From Croceibacterium_B sp035470785 (GTDB lineage Bacteria; Pseudomonadota; Alphaproteobacteria; Sphingomonadales; Sphingomonadaceae): 64,000 bases of DNA. The stretch lies in assembly GCA_035470785.1 (NCBI GenBank), contig DATIQN010000009.1:54577-118576 (forward strand). The letters run 5' to 3'. Under the pieces are notes generated by a model. It was not told where the DNA came from. It did no database searches and was given only the letters and a program-made list of their open reading frames with translations. The translations under genes were made by a program, and so were the position numbers. This document shows positions 54,477 to 63,783 of this stretch, one piece after another (the first letter of the stretch is position 1; every line of letters starts with the position of its first letter).

Positions 54477-56333
54477 TCAGCGCGTGGCCACGTAGCGTCC
54501 GGGCGCGTCCTCGATGACCTTGTCGCCGCGACCGCCGGGCTTGCGCTTGCTCGTCGCCTTGACCTTTGGCCCCTGGAAGGCTTCGAGCCATTGCCGCCAG
54601 TCGACCCACCAGCTTCCCGGATGCTCTGTCGCGCCGGCGACGAAGGATTCGAGCGAATCGGCCGCCGCCTCGTTGGTCCAGTACTGGTACTTGCGGGCCG
54701 CGGGTGGGTTGACCACCCCGGCGATGTGGCCGCTGCCGGCGAGCACGAAGCGCATCGGGCCGGCGAACTCGCCGGTCAGCCGCCAGACGCTCTCGGGCGG
54801 GGCGATATGGTCCTCGCGGCCGGCCTGGATGTAGCTCGGCGTCGCGACCAAGTGCAGGTCGATCGGGGTGCCGTCGGCGCTCATCACGTCGGGCTGGACC
54901 AGCTTGTTGTCGCGATAGAGGTCCCGCAGGTAGCTCTCGTGCCACTTGGCCGGCAGGTTGGTCACGTCGCCGTTCCAGTAGAGCAGGTCAAACGCCGGGT
55001 AGTCCTCGCCGAGCAGGTAGTAGTTGACCACGTAGTTCCAGATCAGGTCCGATCCGCGCAGCAGGTTGAACGTCGCGGCCATGTAGCGCCCGTCGAGATA
55101 GCCGCCCTGGCTGGCCTGGCGGATCAGCTCGAGCTGGGTGTCGTCGACGAACAGCTTGAGGTCGCCCGAGCGCTCGAAATCGACCTGGGCGGTGAGGAAC
55201 GTCGCGCTCCGCACTTTGTCGGCCTGTCCGCGCCGAGTGAGGATCGCCAGCGTCGCGGCGAGGGTGGTGCCGGCGACGCAATAGCCGATCGCGTTGACCG
55301 CGGGCACGCCGAGCCGCTCGCGGATGTGGTCGATCGCGTCAATCTCGGCGCGCACGTAATCGTCCCAGGTAATCTGAGCGAGGCTGGCGTCGGCCGAACG
55401 CCAGCTGACCATGAACACGGTCAGTCCCTGCTCGACGGCCCATTTGACGAAGCTCTTCTTGGGGTTGAGGTCGAGGATGTAGAAGCGGTTGATCCACGGC
55501 GGGAAGATCACCAGCGGGATCTCCGCCACCTCGTCGGTCACGGGCGAATACTGGATGAGCTGGTAGAGCGGCGTCTCGTGCACGACCTTGCCGGGGGTGC
55601 AGGCGATGTTCTCGCCGAGCCTGAAGGCGCTCGCGTCGGTGTGCGTCAGCTGGCCCTTCTCGAGGTCGGCAGTGAGCCGTTCCATCCCGCGGACAAGGTT
55701 TGCGCCATGGGTCTCGAGCGTGCGTTCGAGCACCACCGGATTGGTTAGCGGGAAGTTCGCCGGGCTCATCGCGTCGAGCACGCTCTTGAGCGCGAAGCGC
55801 AGCTGCTGGCGCTCCGCCTCGCTGATGCCGTGCACCTCGTCGACCATTTCGCTCAGGCGTTCGGCAAACAGCAGGTAAGTCTGGTGGATCAGCGCGAACA
55901 CCGGCTGCTCGCGCCACGCCGGATCGGCGAAGCGGCGGTCCTGACGGGGCAGGTCGGGCTCGGCCTTGGGCGCCGCGGCCGTCGTCTCGCCGTCGGGACC
56001 GACGCCGTATTGTCCGAGGATGTCCTGCCACAGCTGGACGCCCTCCTGCCACAACTCATGCTGGCGCGCAGGGTCGAGCAGCGGGATCTGCCGGTACCAG
56101 GCCTGCATCAAGCCCATCCATTGCGCGGGATCGGTCAGGAACGGCGTGGGCGGCTCGGGCAGCTTGTCCTGCTTGTGATGGTCGAACCACATCGCCTGCA
56201 GCCGCTGCGCCGATTCGCCCCATTCGGCCATCGCCGCCTCGTTCGGCATGCCGGCGCTGACGATCTGCCGCGCCGCCTCGCTCTGCATGCGCAACATTTC
56301 AGTGAACATGTCGGGGGTTTTGGTCTCGCTCAT
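54477..56333 (-). CDS. phaC: Class I poly(3-hydroxyalkanoate) synthase
   Basis: A 618-residue PHA synthase that polymerises hydroxyacyl-CoA on granules. The lipase-like box is IGYCVAGTTL with catalytic Cys352; the Asp and His of the triad lie in YIQAGREDHIAPPESVW and VLAGSGHIAGVVNPP near residues 505 and 535. An N-terminal PhaC_N domain (about residues 95-265) includes NPVVLERTLETHGANLVRGMERL. The size and single subunit indicate class I, with short-chain monomers. The start is set by family length. The phasin gene follows. Confidence 0.95.
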   Translation of the reverse strand: MSETKTPDMFTEMLRMQSEAARQIVSAGMPNEAAMAEWGESAQRLQAMWFDHHKQDKLPEPPTPFLTDPAQWMGLMQAWYRQIPLLDPARQHELWQEGVQLWQDILGQYGVGPDGETTAAAPKAEPDLPRQDRRFADPAWREQPVFALIHQTYLLFAERLSEMVDEVHGISEAERQQLRFALKSVLDAMSPANFPLTNPVVLERTLETHGANLVRGMERLTADLEKGQLTHTDASAFRLGENIACTPGKVVHETPLYQLIQYSPVTDEVAEIPLVIFPPWINRFYILDLNPKKSFVKWAVEQGLTVFMVSWRSADASLAQITWDDYVRAEIDAIDHIRERLGVPAVNAIGYCVAGTTLAATLAILTRRGQADKVRSATFLTAQVDFERSGDLKLFVDDTQLELIRQASQGGYLDGRYMAATFNLLRGSDLIWNYVVNYYLLGEDYPAFDLLYWNGDVTNLPAKWHESYLRDLYRDNKLVQPDVMSADGTPIDLHLVATPSYIQAGREDHIAPPESVWRLTGEFAGPMRFVLAGSGHIAGVVNPPAARKYQYWTNEAAADSLESFVAGATEHPGSWWVDWRQWLEAFQGPKVKATSKRKPGGRGDKVIEDAPGRYVATR

Positions 56334-56455
56334 GGGCGCAAGGTAATGTCGAAATTTTGCGGTTGCGAGCAATCAATTGCGCGAGTGAAGCGATTCCGCC
56401 ACAATTGGCCGCAGTCGCGGCAATAGGGCCACGCCATCAAGACAAGCCTGAGGTC

Positions 56456-57655
56456 ATGGATACCGAGTTCTACCGCATCAAGCGCTTGCCGCCCTACGTC
56501 ATCGCCGAAGTCAACGCGATGCGGCACGCAGCACGCCAGGCGGGACGCGATATCATCGACCTCGGCATGGGCAACCCGGACCTGCCGCCGCCGCAGCACG
56601 TGATCGACAAGCTGTGCGAAGTGGCGAGCAAGCCCGACGCGCACGGCTATTCGCAGTCGAAGGGAATTCCCGGGCTGCGCAAGGCGCAGGCGAACTACTA
56701 CGCGCGCCGCTTCGGGGTCGAGCTCGATCCCGAGCGCGAGGTGGTTGTGACGATGGGCTCGAAGGAAGGGCTCGCCAGCCTCGCCACCGCGATCAGCGCG
56801 CCGGGCGATGTCGTGCTGGCGCCGAACCCGAGCTACCCGATTCACACTTTCGGCTTCATCGTTGCCGGCGCGGCGATCCGCTCGGTGCCGACGACGCCGA
56901 ACGCCGAATACTGGGAATCGCTCGACCGGGCGATGCGCTTCACGATTCCGCGCCCGACGGTGCTGATCGTCAACTTCCCGTCGAACCCCACGGCCGAGGT
57001 GGTCGACCTTGCGTTCTACGAGCGGCTGGTCGCCTGGGCGAAGGAGAACAAGATCTGGGTCGTCTCCGACTTGGCTTATTCGGAGCTCTATTTCGACGGC
57101 AAGCCGACACCCTCGATCCTCCAGGTGCCCGGCGCGAAGGATGTGGCGGTCGAGTTCACCTCGCTGTCGAAGACTTTCTCGATGGCCGGCTGGCGGATCG
57201 GTTTTGCGGTAGGGAATCAGGCGATGATTAGCGCGCTGACGCGAGTGAAGTCGTACCTCGATTACGGCGCGTTCACGCCGATCCAGGCGGCCGCCTGCGC
57301 CGCGCTCAACGGCCCGCAGGACATCGTCGACCGCAACCGCGAGCTCTACCAGAAGCGCCGCGACGTGATGGTCGAGGCGTTCGGCCGCGCCGGGTGGGAC
57401 ATCCCGCCGCCGCCGGCGTCGATGTTCGCGTGGGTGCCGCTGCCGCCGTCGCTCAAGCACATGGGCAGCCTCGAGTTCGCCAAGCAGCTGCTCACCCACG
57501 CCGAGGTCGCGGTCGCGCCGGGCGTTGGCTTCGGCGAGCAGGGCGAAGGCTTCGTGCGTATCGCCATGGTCGAAAACGAGCAGCGGCTTCGCCAAGCGGC
57601 GCGCAACGTGAAGCGCTACCTCCAGCAGATGGGCGTCAACACCACCGCGGCCTGA
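56456..57655 (+). CDS. alaC: Class I/II aminotransferase, AlaC type
   Basis: A 399-residue PLP enzyme of fold type I. The opening FYRIKRLPPYVIAEVNAMRHAARQAGRDIIDLGMGNPDLPPP is close to AlaC. The PLP Lys lies in TSLSKTFSMAGWRIGFAVG (about residue 237), Asn in VLIVNFPSNPTAEV and Asp/Tyr in VVSDLAYSELYFDG. The likely reaction is glutamate:pyruvate transamination making alanine. It diverges from phaC, 122 nt apart. A GAGG just before the ATG is a weak ribosome binding site. Confidence 0.9.
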   Translation: MDTEFYRIKRLPPYVIAEVNAMRHAARQAGRDIIDLGMGNPDLPPPQHVIDKLCEVASKPDAHGYSQSKGIPGLRKAQANYYARRFGVELDPEREVVVTMGSKEGLASLATAISAPGDVVLAPNPSYPIHTFGFIVAGAAIRSVPTTPNAEYWESLDRAMRFTIPRPTVLIVNFPSNPTAEVVDLAFYERLVAWAKENKIWVVSDLAYSELYFDGKPTPSILQVPGAKDVAVEFTSLSKTFSMAGWRIGFAVGNQAMISALTRVKSYLDYGAFTPIQAAACAALNGPQDIVDRNRELYQKRRDVMVEAFGRAGWDIPPPPASMFAWVPLPPSLKHMGSLEFAKQLLTHAEVAVAPGVGFGEQGEGFVRIAMVENEQRLRQAARNVKRYLQQMGVNTTAA

Positions 57656-57727
57656 GCGGATAAGCGCTGGCGCGATACGGATTGGCGGGTTACCTCTCGG
57701 ACAAAGACAACAAGCGAGAGGATGCCT

Positions 57728-59116
57728 ATGGTCGCCGACGCGGATTCCCGAACGCTCGACGTAACCGCGTTTTTCGAAAACGTCGGACTTACCCGGTTCC
57801 ACATATGGCTGCTGGTGCTCTCGTCGTTCGTTACGCTGTTCGACGGGCTCGATTTCTCGCTGATCTCGTTCACGCTGCCGTATTTGCGCGACGAACTGCA
57901 TCTCGCCCCTTCGATGATGGGCCTGGTTACCTCGGCCGCGTTCCTGGGGCAGATGGTCGGCTCGCTCGCAGGTTCCTACCTGGCCGACCTTTACGGTCGA
58001 CGTCCGGTGATCATCTGGTGCACGATGATCGGGGCGCTGCTCACGTTCGTCACGGGATTTGCCGCAAGCGCGGAAATGATCATCGGTTTGCGTTTTGTCG
58101 GTGGGCTCGCAATCGGCGGTCTGCTTGCGCCGGCTTGGTCGCTCAATATCGAATCGATGCCTTCGGGTAAGAAGGCGACTGCCGTGACGATCATCATGCT
58201 CGGCTTTAGCATCGGCGGGGCGGCGGCGGGACAAGTGACTAACCTGCTAGCGCCGCTGCACGGCTGGCAATCGGTGTTCTTCGCCTGCGGCGCCGGGACG
58301 ATGGCGCTGGCGCTGATCCTGGTTTTCACGCTGCCCGAATCCGCCCGCTGGCTAGTCGCCAAGGGTAAACCCGCGCCGTTGATCACCAAGGCGCTGGGCC
58401 GTTTCGACCCGGCCGCGGCGGACATTCCCTACACCGGCTTCGCCCTGCCCGACGAGCGCAAGACACGGGGCGAATCCCCTTGGGCCAAGACGGCGGACCT
58501 GTTCCGCGGCACGCTGGCGTTCATCACCCCGGTGATCTGGTTCACCTATTTCTGTTCGTCGTTCGCAATCTACATGCGGGTGAGCTACGCGGTCATTTTC
58601 ATGGAAATGCTCGGCGTAAACCGGATCGAGGGCACGAACATCGGCTCGGTCGGTGGGCTCGTCGGCGCAGTCGGCGGCGTATTCCTGTTGGGGTTCACCG
58701 AGAAGCGCGGACCGCTGTGGATCGCGCTGGCGCCGCTGCTCGGCGTCCCTGCGATGCTAGCGATCGGCTGGGGTCTGACGAGCGGGCCGCTGTTCATCCC
58801 CGTTATCATGCTCGGCACGGTCATGGTCGGCATCGGCCACGCGGCGGTGATATCGATGACCACGATCTACTACCCAAGCGCCATACGCTCGACCGGCGGC
58901 GGCTGGGCCAGCTTCATGGCCAAGTTCGCCGCCGTCGCCGCGCCGCTGGTCGGGGCGGCCTGGTTCCTGCGTGACCGCGCGGCCGTGCTGAACGGTTACT
59001 CGTTCACAGGGTATTGCCTCGCCGGCGTCGTGGTCGGCATCTTCGCGCTCGCGGTCTATGCCAAGCGCCTGCATGCCGAACGCGCCCTTCAGGACATCGA
59101 GCCGGTCGCGGCTTGA
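57728..59116 (+). CDS. MFS transporter, aromatic acid/sugar acid symporter type
   Basis: A 462-residue major facilitator with twelve helices. The family signature between helices 2 and 3 is GSYLADLYGRRPVIIWCTM (about residue 85), and the opening FHIWLLVLSSFVTLFDGLDFSLISFTLPYLRDEL is like the aromatic acid:H+ symporters (AAHS). The ATG at 57728 has GAGAGG 6 nt upstream and is preferred to 57722. A dehydratase gene begins 10 nt downstream, so the two probably form an operon for uptake and breakdown of an acid substrate. Confidence 0.88.
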   Translation: MVADADSRTLDVTAFFENVGLTRFHIWLLVLSSFVTLFDGLDFSLISFTLPYLRDELHLAPSMMGLVTSAAFLGQMVGSLAGSYLADLYGRRPVIIWCTMIGALLTFVTGFAASAEMIIGLRFVGGLAIGGLLAPAWSLNIESMPSGKKATAVTIIMLGFSIGGAAAGQVTNLLAPLHGWQSVFFACGAGTMALALILVFTLPESARWLVAKGKPAPLITKALGRFDPAAADIPYTGFALPDERKTRGESPWAKTADLFRGTLAFITPVIWFTYFCSSFAIYMRVSYAVIFMEMLGVNRIEGTNIGSVGGLVGAVGGVFLLGFTEKRGPLWIALAPLLGVPAMLAIGWGLTSGPLFIPVIMLGTVMVGIGHAAVISMTTIYYPSAIRSTGGGWASFMAKFAAVAAPLVGAAWFLRDRAAVLNGYSFTGYCLAGVVVGIFALAVYAKRLHAERALQDIEPVAA

Positions 59117-59126
59117 GGAGATTGAG

Positions 59127-60782
59127 ATGACCCTGCGCAGTTTAGCCGCCAACACCCCCAGCCGCCGCGCCAACTGGCGCGCGCTCGGGCTTAGTCTTGA
59201 GGACATGGAAAAGCCGAAGATCGCGGTGGTGAACAGCTCGAGCGAGCTGGCGATCTGCTACGCCCACCTCGACGGCATCGCGAAGATCGTGAAGGAGGAG
59301 ATCCGCGCTGCCGGCGGAATTCCGTTCGAGGTGCGCACCGCCGCGCCGTCGGATTTCATCACCGGCGCGGCCAAGGCCGGCAGCTACATCCTCGCCGGGC
59401 GCGACATCATCGCCAACGATATCGAGGTCCAGGTCGAGGCGGCGCTGCTTGACGGGATGATCTGTCTGACAAGCTGCGACAAGACCCCGCCGGGCCACCT
59501 GATGGCCGCCGCGCGGCTCAACATCCCGACGATCCTCGTCATCGGCGGCTACCAGCCCGCGGGCGAGATCGACGGCGAGCCGGTCGACGTCGAGGACGTC
59601 TGGTCGGGCACGATCGGCATGCGCTTCGGGCGCGAGCCGAAGTTCCCGATCGCGCAGATGGCCGAGAACGCGATCATGGGCCCGGGCGTGTGCGCGGGAA
59701 TGGCGACCGCCAACACGATGCACAGCACGGTCGAGGCGCTCGGCATGTGCCTGCCGGGACACGCCCCGGTGCGCGCGAACAGCCCCAAGATGCAGGCGAA
59801 CGCCCGCGAAGCGGCGCGACGCATCGTCGAGATGGTTCACGAGGACCTGAAGCCGCGGCAGATCCTTACCGAAGGCGCGTTCCGCAACGCCATTGCAACG
59901 GTCCTCGCCGTCTCGGGCTCGATCAACGCGATCAAGCACCTCCAGGCGACCGCGATCGAGGCCCAGAACGGCCTTGACGTTTTCAAGCTGTGGGAAGAGA
60001 TGAGCGACGTTCCGGTGCTCTCGGCCGTTCGCCCCACGGGCGAGGTGCGCATCGAACAGTTCGAGGACGCCGGCGGGGCGAAGGCCGTGTTGAAACGGCT
60101 CGAAAGCCGCATCGACACCTCGGCGCTCACCTGCACCGGCAAGACCTTGGCCGAGAACCTCGCGGGCTACGAAATTCCCGGCCCCGAGGTGATCCATTCG
60201 ATGGACGATCCCATCGGCCCCGGGCCGAGCATCGCCATCCTCAAGGGCAGCTTCGCTGAGACTGCGGTGGTTCGCCTCGGCATCCGCGACGGCTCGCGGC
60301 CCGAGGAGTTCACCGGCCCGGCGCGGGTGTTCGAAAGCACTGCCGAGACCATGCAGGCGATCGAGGACAAGGTGGTCCAGCCTGGCGACGTGGTCGTCGC
60401 CCGCAACCAGGGCCTCAAGGGCGGCCCGGCGATGGGCGGCAGCGCCAGCGTGATCCTGTTCGCGCTTGACGCCGCGGGTCTCGCCAAGACCACCGCCTTC
60501 GTCACCGACGGCCAACTCTCAGGCCTGTGCCTCAAGGGCCTCACGGTGGCCGAAGTCCACCCCGAAGCCGCAACCGGCGGCCCGATCGGGAAGATCCGCG
60601 ACGGCGACACGATCACGATCAGCGTCAAGAACCGCAGCATCGACGTCGACGTCCCCGCCGACGAACTCAGCCGGCGCAACGGTCCGGGCTGGAAGACTCC
60701 CGCGACCGGTTACCTCGACACCTTCCGACACGACGTGCGAGACATGTCCACCGGCGGCGTGCTGGTGCCACCGGTGGACTGA
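59127..60782 (+). CDS. IlvD/Edd family dehydratase
   Basis: A 551-residue iron-sulfur dehydratase of the IlvD/Edd superfamily, which includes dihydroxyacid, phosphogluconate and sugar-acid dehydratases. Cluster Cys are seen in LTSCDKTPPGHLMAAARL (about residue 113) and GPGVCAGMATANTMHS (about 190). The metal and product loop VTDGQLSGLCLKGLTVAEVHPEAATGG lies near residue 455. Its divergence from IlvD (VVNSSSELAICYAHLDGIAK at the start) and coupling to an MFS gene favour a sugar-acid substrate over the branched-chain pathway. GAGGAGA precedes the ATG. Confidence 0.88.
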   Translation: MTLRSLAANTPSRRANWRALGLSLEDMEKPKIAVVNSSSELAICYAHLDGIAKIVKEEIRAAGGIPFEVRTAAPSDFITGAAKAGSYILAGRDIIANDIEVQVEAALLDGMICLTSCDKTPPGHLMAAARLNIPTILVIGGYQPAGEIDGEPVDVEDVWSGTIGMRFGREPKFPIAQMAENAIMGPGVCAGMATANTMHSTVEALGMCLPGHAPVRANSPKMQANAREAARRIVEMVHEDLKPRQILTEGAFRNAIATVLAVSGSINAIKHLQATAIEAQNGLDVFKLWEEMSDVPVLSAVRPTGEVRIEQFEDAGGAKAVLKRLESRIDTSALTCTGKTLAENLAGYEIPGPEVIHSMDDPIGPGPSIAILKGSFAETAVVRLGIRDGSRPEEFTGPARVFESTAETMQAIEDKVVQPGDVVVARNQGLKGGPAMGGSASVILFALDAAGLAKTTAFVTDGQLSGLCLKGLTVAEVHPEAATGGPIGKIRDGDTITISVKNRSIDVDVPADELSRRNGPGWKTPATGYLDTFRHDVRDMSTGGVLVPPVD

Positions 60783-60789
60783 CACGCGC

Positions 60790-61434
60790 TTAGCGGCAGC
60801 GCACGTCGCTGTTGTTGCTGGCGATCGTCTGGCCGAGCAGCGCGCCGAGCGCGCCGCCGATCAGCGTTCCGGCCACGCGGTTGTGACCGCCGTCGATAAC
60901 ATTGCCGAGAGCCGCGCCGCCGACGCCGCCGATCACCAAGCCGGTCGTGCCGTCGCTGCGCTTGCAGTAGTAACGGCCGTCGGACCCGCGATAGACCTCG
61001 TCGTCAGGGCCAAGCCGGCGCTCCTGGTAGCGCGGATCGTCGCGATAATAGCGCGAGGCGTCGTAGTCGGTCGTGTAGGGATCGCGATATGAGCCGTTGT
61101 TGTAGCCATACCCGCCGTTGTTGCGGCTCCAGCGGATGCTGCGGCTGAGGTCGTCGAGGCGCTGCTGCAGCACGTCCGCCTGGCTGCGCAAGTCGTTCAG
61201 CTGCATCTGCGCCTGGCGGGCTTCGCGGCGGCTGAGGCTGCCGTCGGCTACGCCGCGATCAATGCGTTGCTGGAGCCAGTCGATCCGCTGCCGCAATCCG
61301 TCCGGCGCGCCTTGCCAGAAACCGCTGGCTGCGACCGGGCGGTAGGTGCGGTTGTTATCCGCATATTGCGCGCTGGCCACGCCGGCGGTGCCGGCAAGCG
61401 CCAGGGCAGCGGCGATAAGGATAGGTTTCTTCAC
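60790..61434 (-). CDS. Glycine zipper 2TM domain protein
   Basis: A 214-residue envelope protein. A signal peptide ends at ASA about residue 22. A helical region (GLRQRIDWLQQRIDRGVADGSLSRREARQAQMQLNDLRSQADVLQQRLDDL, about 46-97) may form a coiled coil. A Tyr/Asn/Arg-rich linker leads to the glycine zipper (TTGLVIGGVGGAALGNVIDGGHNRVAGTLIGGALGALLGQTIA, about 163-205), which is likely membrane-active, as in Rickettsia 17-kDa antigen-like proteins. It converges on the dehydratase gene. Confidence 0.85.
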   Translation of the reverse strand: MKKPILIAAALALAGTAGVASAQYADNNRTYRPVAASGFWQGAPDGLRQRIDWLQQRIDRGVADGSLSRREARQAQMQLNDLRSQADVLQQRLDDLSRSIRWSRNNGGYGYNNGSYRDPYTTDYDASRYYRDDPRYQERRLGPDDEVYRGSDGRYYCKRSDGTTGLVIGGVGGAALGNVIDGGHNRVAGTLIGGALGALLGQTIASNNSDVRCR

Positions 61435-61581
61435 GAATTATATCTCCTGTGCTCGAACGATTGGGTCGAGTGGTGTCGGTCAACGGTCGGCGCGAGTTCG
61501 GTTTCCCGCCACCAGTGGACAGCGGCTGCCCTTCGGCGGTGGAACGGCGCCTGAACGGACGCCTGTCCTCGGCATGGAGGG

Positions 61582-62493
61582 CTATTTCGCGCGAACCTGC
61601 TTGTCTTCGTCGGCGGCCTTCGCGGCCCATCGCTCCACGTCCGCAAGCTTGTTCGCAGCCGAAGTGTTGGCATTCCACCAGTAAAGGCTGCGGAGGTAGC
61701 CGACATCGAAGCGGGTCAGTTTGTCCGGGTTCGATTTGTCGCCGTCGAACAGCGACAGGATCGTCGCCATCGGCTGCTCGCCGCTCGGCGGGCGCGTATG
61801 GCTGAGGCCCCGCATCGTCGCGTAGTCGGCCAGTTGAGTCAGCGTCATGCCTTTCACTGAGCTTTGATCGAAGACGACCAGTGCGGAGAGGATATCGTAG
61901 CTGACGGGCATGTCGTTTCGATTGAGCTGGCCCCACACGCTGGGCTTCACACCGTTTTCCGGCGGCGGGCCGGCTCCTGTCCAGCGAGCAACCAGGTTGT
62001 TCCAAACGCGGACCGGGGCTTCGTCTGTAATCAGCTCGGCTTGCTCGGAAGGGGTAATGAGCTGGAACATCTTCGGCCAATCCTGGGCAAGGGCCGACAG
62101 CAAGGCGTGCCCATCCGGCGCGAAGGCCACGACGAGGTTGGGTGAGCATCCCTCATCGGCCAGCGCAACCTTGAGCCGCTTGATGTCGGCGCGCATCCGG
62201 CCAATCATCGCGTCGGCGTAGGCGGGCCGAAGGCCTAGCACCCCCGGGCAGACCGGTCGCCGGAAGCGCGGCAGCGCGACGACGTAGGTTTCGTGAGGGC
62301 CGAGCCGGCTGATGCCGCGCGCCTCATCGAACACTTGGTTGCCCTTTGGCGCCGGCTCCTGCTTGCCGGTGACGACGATGCCGGAATCGGGGGTGGTCGT
62401 CGCAGGAGCGGGTGCTGGCGCGGATTGCGCGGCGAGCGAGGTGGCGGCGCAAAGCGCGCCCACGGCCGCCAATCGTTTCGCCGTCCCGATCAT
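61582..62493 (-). CDS. Hypothetical exported protein
   Basis: A 303-residue protein with a signal peptide (AAVGALCAATSLAAQSAPAPA). The mature part has a Pro/Ala linker with IVVTGKQEPAP, the GIVVTG stretch being common at the start of exported sphingomonad proteins. Then come YVVALPRFRRPVCPGVLGL, a MRADIKRLKVALADEGC stretch and a C-terminal half with YDILSALVVFDQSSVKGMTLTQLADYATMRGL. I recognise no enzymatic family. GGAGG precedes the ATG at 62493. Confidence 0.75.
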   Translation of the reverse strand: MIGTAKRLAAVGALCAATSLAAQSAPAPAPATTTPDSGIVVTGKQEPAPKGNQVFDEARGISRLGPHETYVVALPRFRRPVCPGVLGLRPAYADAMIGRMRADIKRLKVALADEGCSPNLVVAFAPDGHALLSALAQDWPKMFQLITPSEQAELITDEAPVRVWNNLVARWTGAGPPPENGVKPSVWGQLNRNDMPVSYDILSALVVFDQSSVKGMTLTQLADYATMRGLSHTRPPSGEQPMATILSLFDGDKSNPDKLTRFDVGYLRSLYWWNANTSAANKLADVERWAAKAADEDKQVRAK

Positions 62494-62616
62494 GCACCTG
62501 CCTCCAGTGCCGTCTGCGGGCGCTTTAGCATAAAAGGCGCTATTTGCACGTGCTTGGGAGCGGCCTAGGATCCCGTTCGTTCGCCTCAATGACACTCCCA
62601 GGCCCGGAGACCTCCC

Positions 62617-63603
62617 ATGCAGACGCGCAAACTCGGCAATCTCGAAGTCTCGGCCCTGGGCTACGGCTGCATGGGCCTCGACAGCGGTTATGGGCCGGCG
62701 CAGGATTGGCAGGCGGGCATACAGTTGATCCGCGACGCCTTCGAGCGCGGCGTAACCTTCTTCGATACCGCCGAGGTCTATGGCCCCTTCACTAACGAGA
62801 AGCGCGTCGGCGAAGCGCTGGCGCCGTTCCGCGACGAGGTGGTGATCGCCACCAAGTTCGGCTGGAGCATCAATCCTGACGGAAGCCGCGCCGGGCTCGA
62901 TAGCCGGCCGGAGCACATTCGCAAGGTTGTCGACGCCATGCTTGGCCGGCTGGGTGTCGAAAAGATCGACCTGCTCTACCAGCACCGTGTTGACCCCAAC
63001 GTGCCGATCGAGGACGTCGCCGGGACGATCAAGGACCTGGTCGGGCAAGGCAAGGTCGCGCACTACGGTCTCTCGGAGGCCGGCGCGCAAACGATCCGCC
63101 GCGCCCACGCGGTCCATCCGGTGACGGCAGTGCAGAGCGAATACTCGCTGTGGACCCGGGACTTCGAAGGCAACGGCGTGCTGGCGACATGCGAGGAGCT
63201 CGGCATCGGTTTCGTGCCCTTCAGCCCGCTCGGCGCCGGGTTCCTGACCGGCAAGATCGACATCACCACCCAGCTCGACCCGACCGATTTCCGCAAGATC
63301 TTGCCGCGCTTCACCGAGCAGGCGATGGCGCACAACACGGCGCTCGTCGACCTCGTCAAGCGCGTCGCCGAACGCAAGAGCGCCACTCCGGCGCAAGTCG
63401 CGCTGGCGTGGCTGCTGGCGCAAAAGCCGTGGATCGTGCCGATCCCCGGCACCACCAAGCTGCACCGGCTCGAGGAGAACCTCGGCGCGGTCGACGTCGA
63501 GCTCACCAGCGACGACTTGCTCGAGATCGAGGAGGGCCTGGCGCAAGTCACTGTCGAAGGTGCCAGCCTGCCCGAAGCGGTGATGGCGATGACCGAGCGC
63601 TAG
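62617..63603 (+). CDS. Aldo/keto reductase
   Basis: A 328-residue NADP-dependent oxidoreductase of the AKR superfamily. The tetrad is visible: Asp50 and Tyr55 in FFDTAEVYGP, Lys in VIATKFGW (about 83) and His in LLYQHRVDP (about 123). The cofactor region is PFSPLGAGFLTGKI and PIPGTTKLHRLEENLGA near residue 285. It resembles the YakC/IolS-type AKRs. The physiological substrate is unknown. GGAGACC precedes the ATG. Confidence 0.92.
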   Translation: MQTRKLGNLEVSALGYGCMGLDSGYGPAQDWQAGIQLIRDAFERGVTFFDTAEVYGPFTNEKRVGEALAPFRDEVVIATKFGWSINPDGSRAGLDSRPEHIRKVVDAMLGRLGVEKIDLLYQHRVDPNVPIEDVAGTIKDLVGQGKVAHYGLSEAGAQTIRRAHAVHPVTAVQSEYSLWTRDFEGNGVLATCEELGIGFVPFSPLGAGFLTGKIDITTQLDPTDFRKILPRFTEQAMAHNTALVDLVKRVAERKSATPAQVALAWLLAQKPWIVPIPGTTKLHRLEENLGAVDVELTSDDLLEIEEGLAQVTVEGASLPEAVMAMTER

Positions 63604-63721
63604 GGGCGAAATCGCTTTCCTACAAACCGGACGCCGTGCCATGCGGGCGGCATGAAATACGGCGAAAATCGCAGAAAACCGCCGTTTTCTCAGCGTTTGG
63701 GGATCAGGTGGCGAAAGTCGA

Positions 63722-63748
63722 TGGACCGTGTCAGATTTGTCAACTTCG
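63722..63748. repeat. Dispersed 27-nt intergenic motif, copy 2
   Basis: TGGACC-g-TGTCA-g-A-t-TTGTCAACTTCG, 24 of 27 positions identical to 12915-12941. It lies in the gap between the aldo/keto reductase and the convergent oxidoreductase gene. Confidence 0.6.
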
Positions 63749-63783
63749 CGTCGAATTTCGGCCGGCCCGAAGCGGCCGAATCG

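Noticed and set aside
56330..58234. A 634-codon open frame on the minus strand
   Set aside because: Antisense to the AlaC-type aminotransferase and the start of the MFS gene; its product is Arg/His-rich with no recognisable domain.
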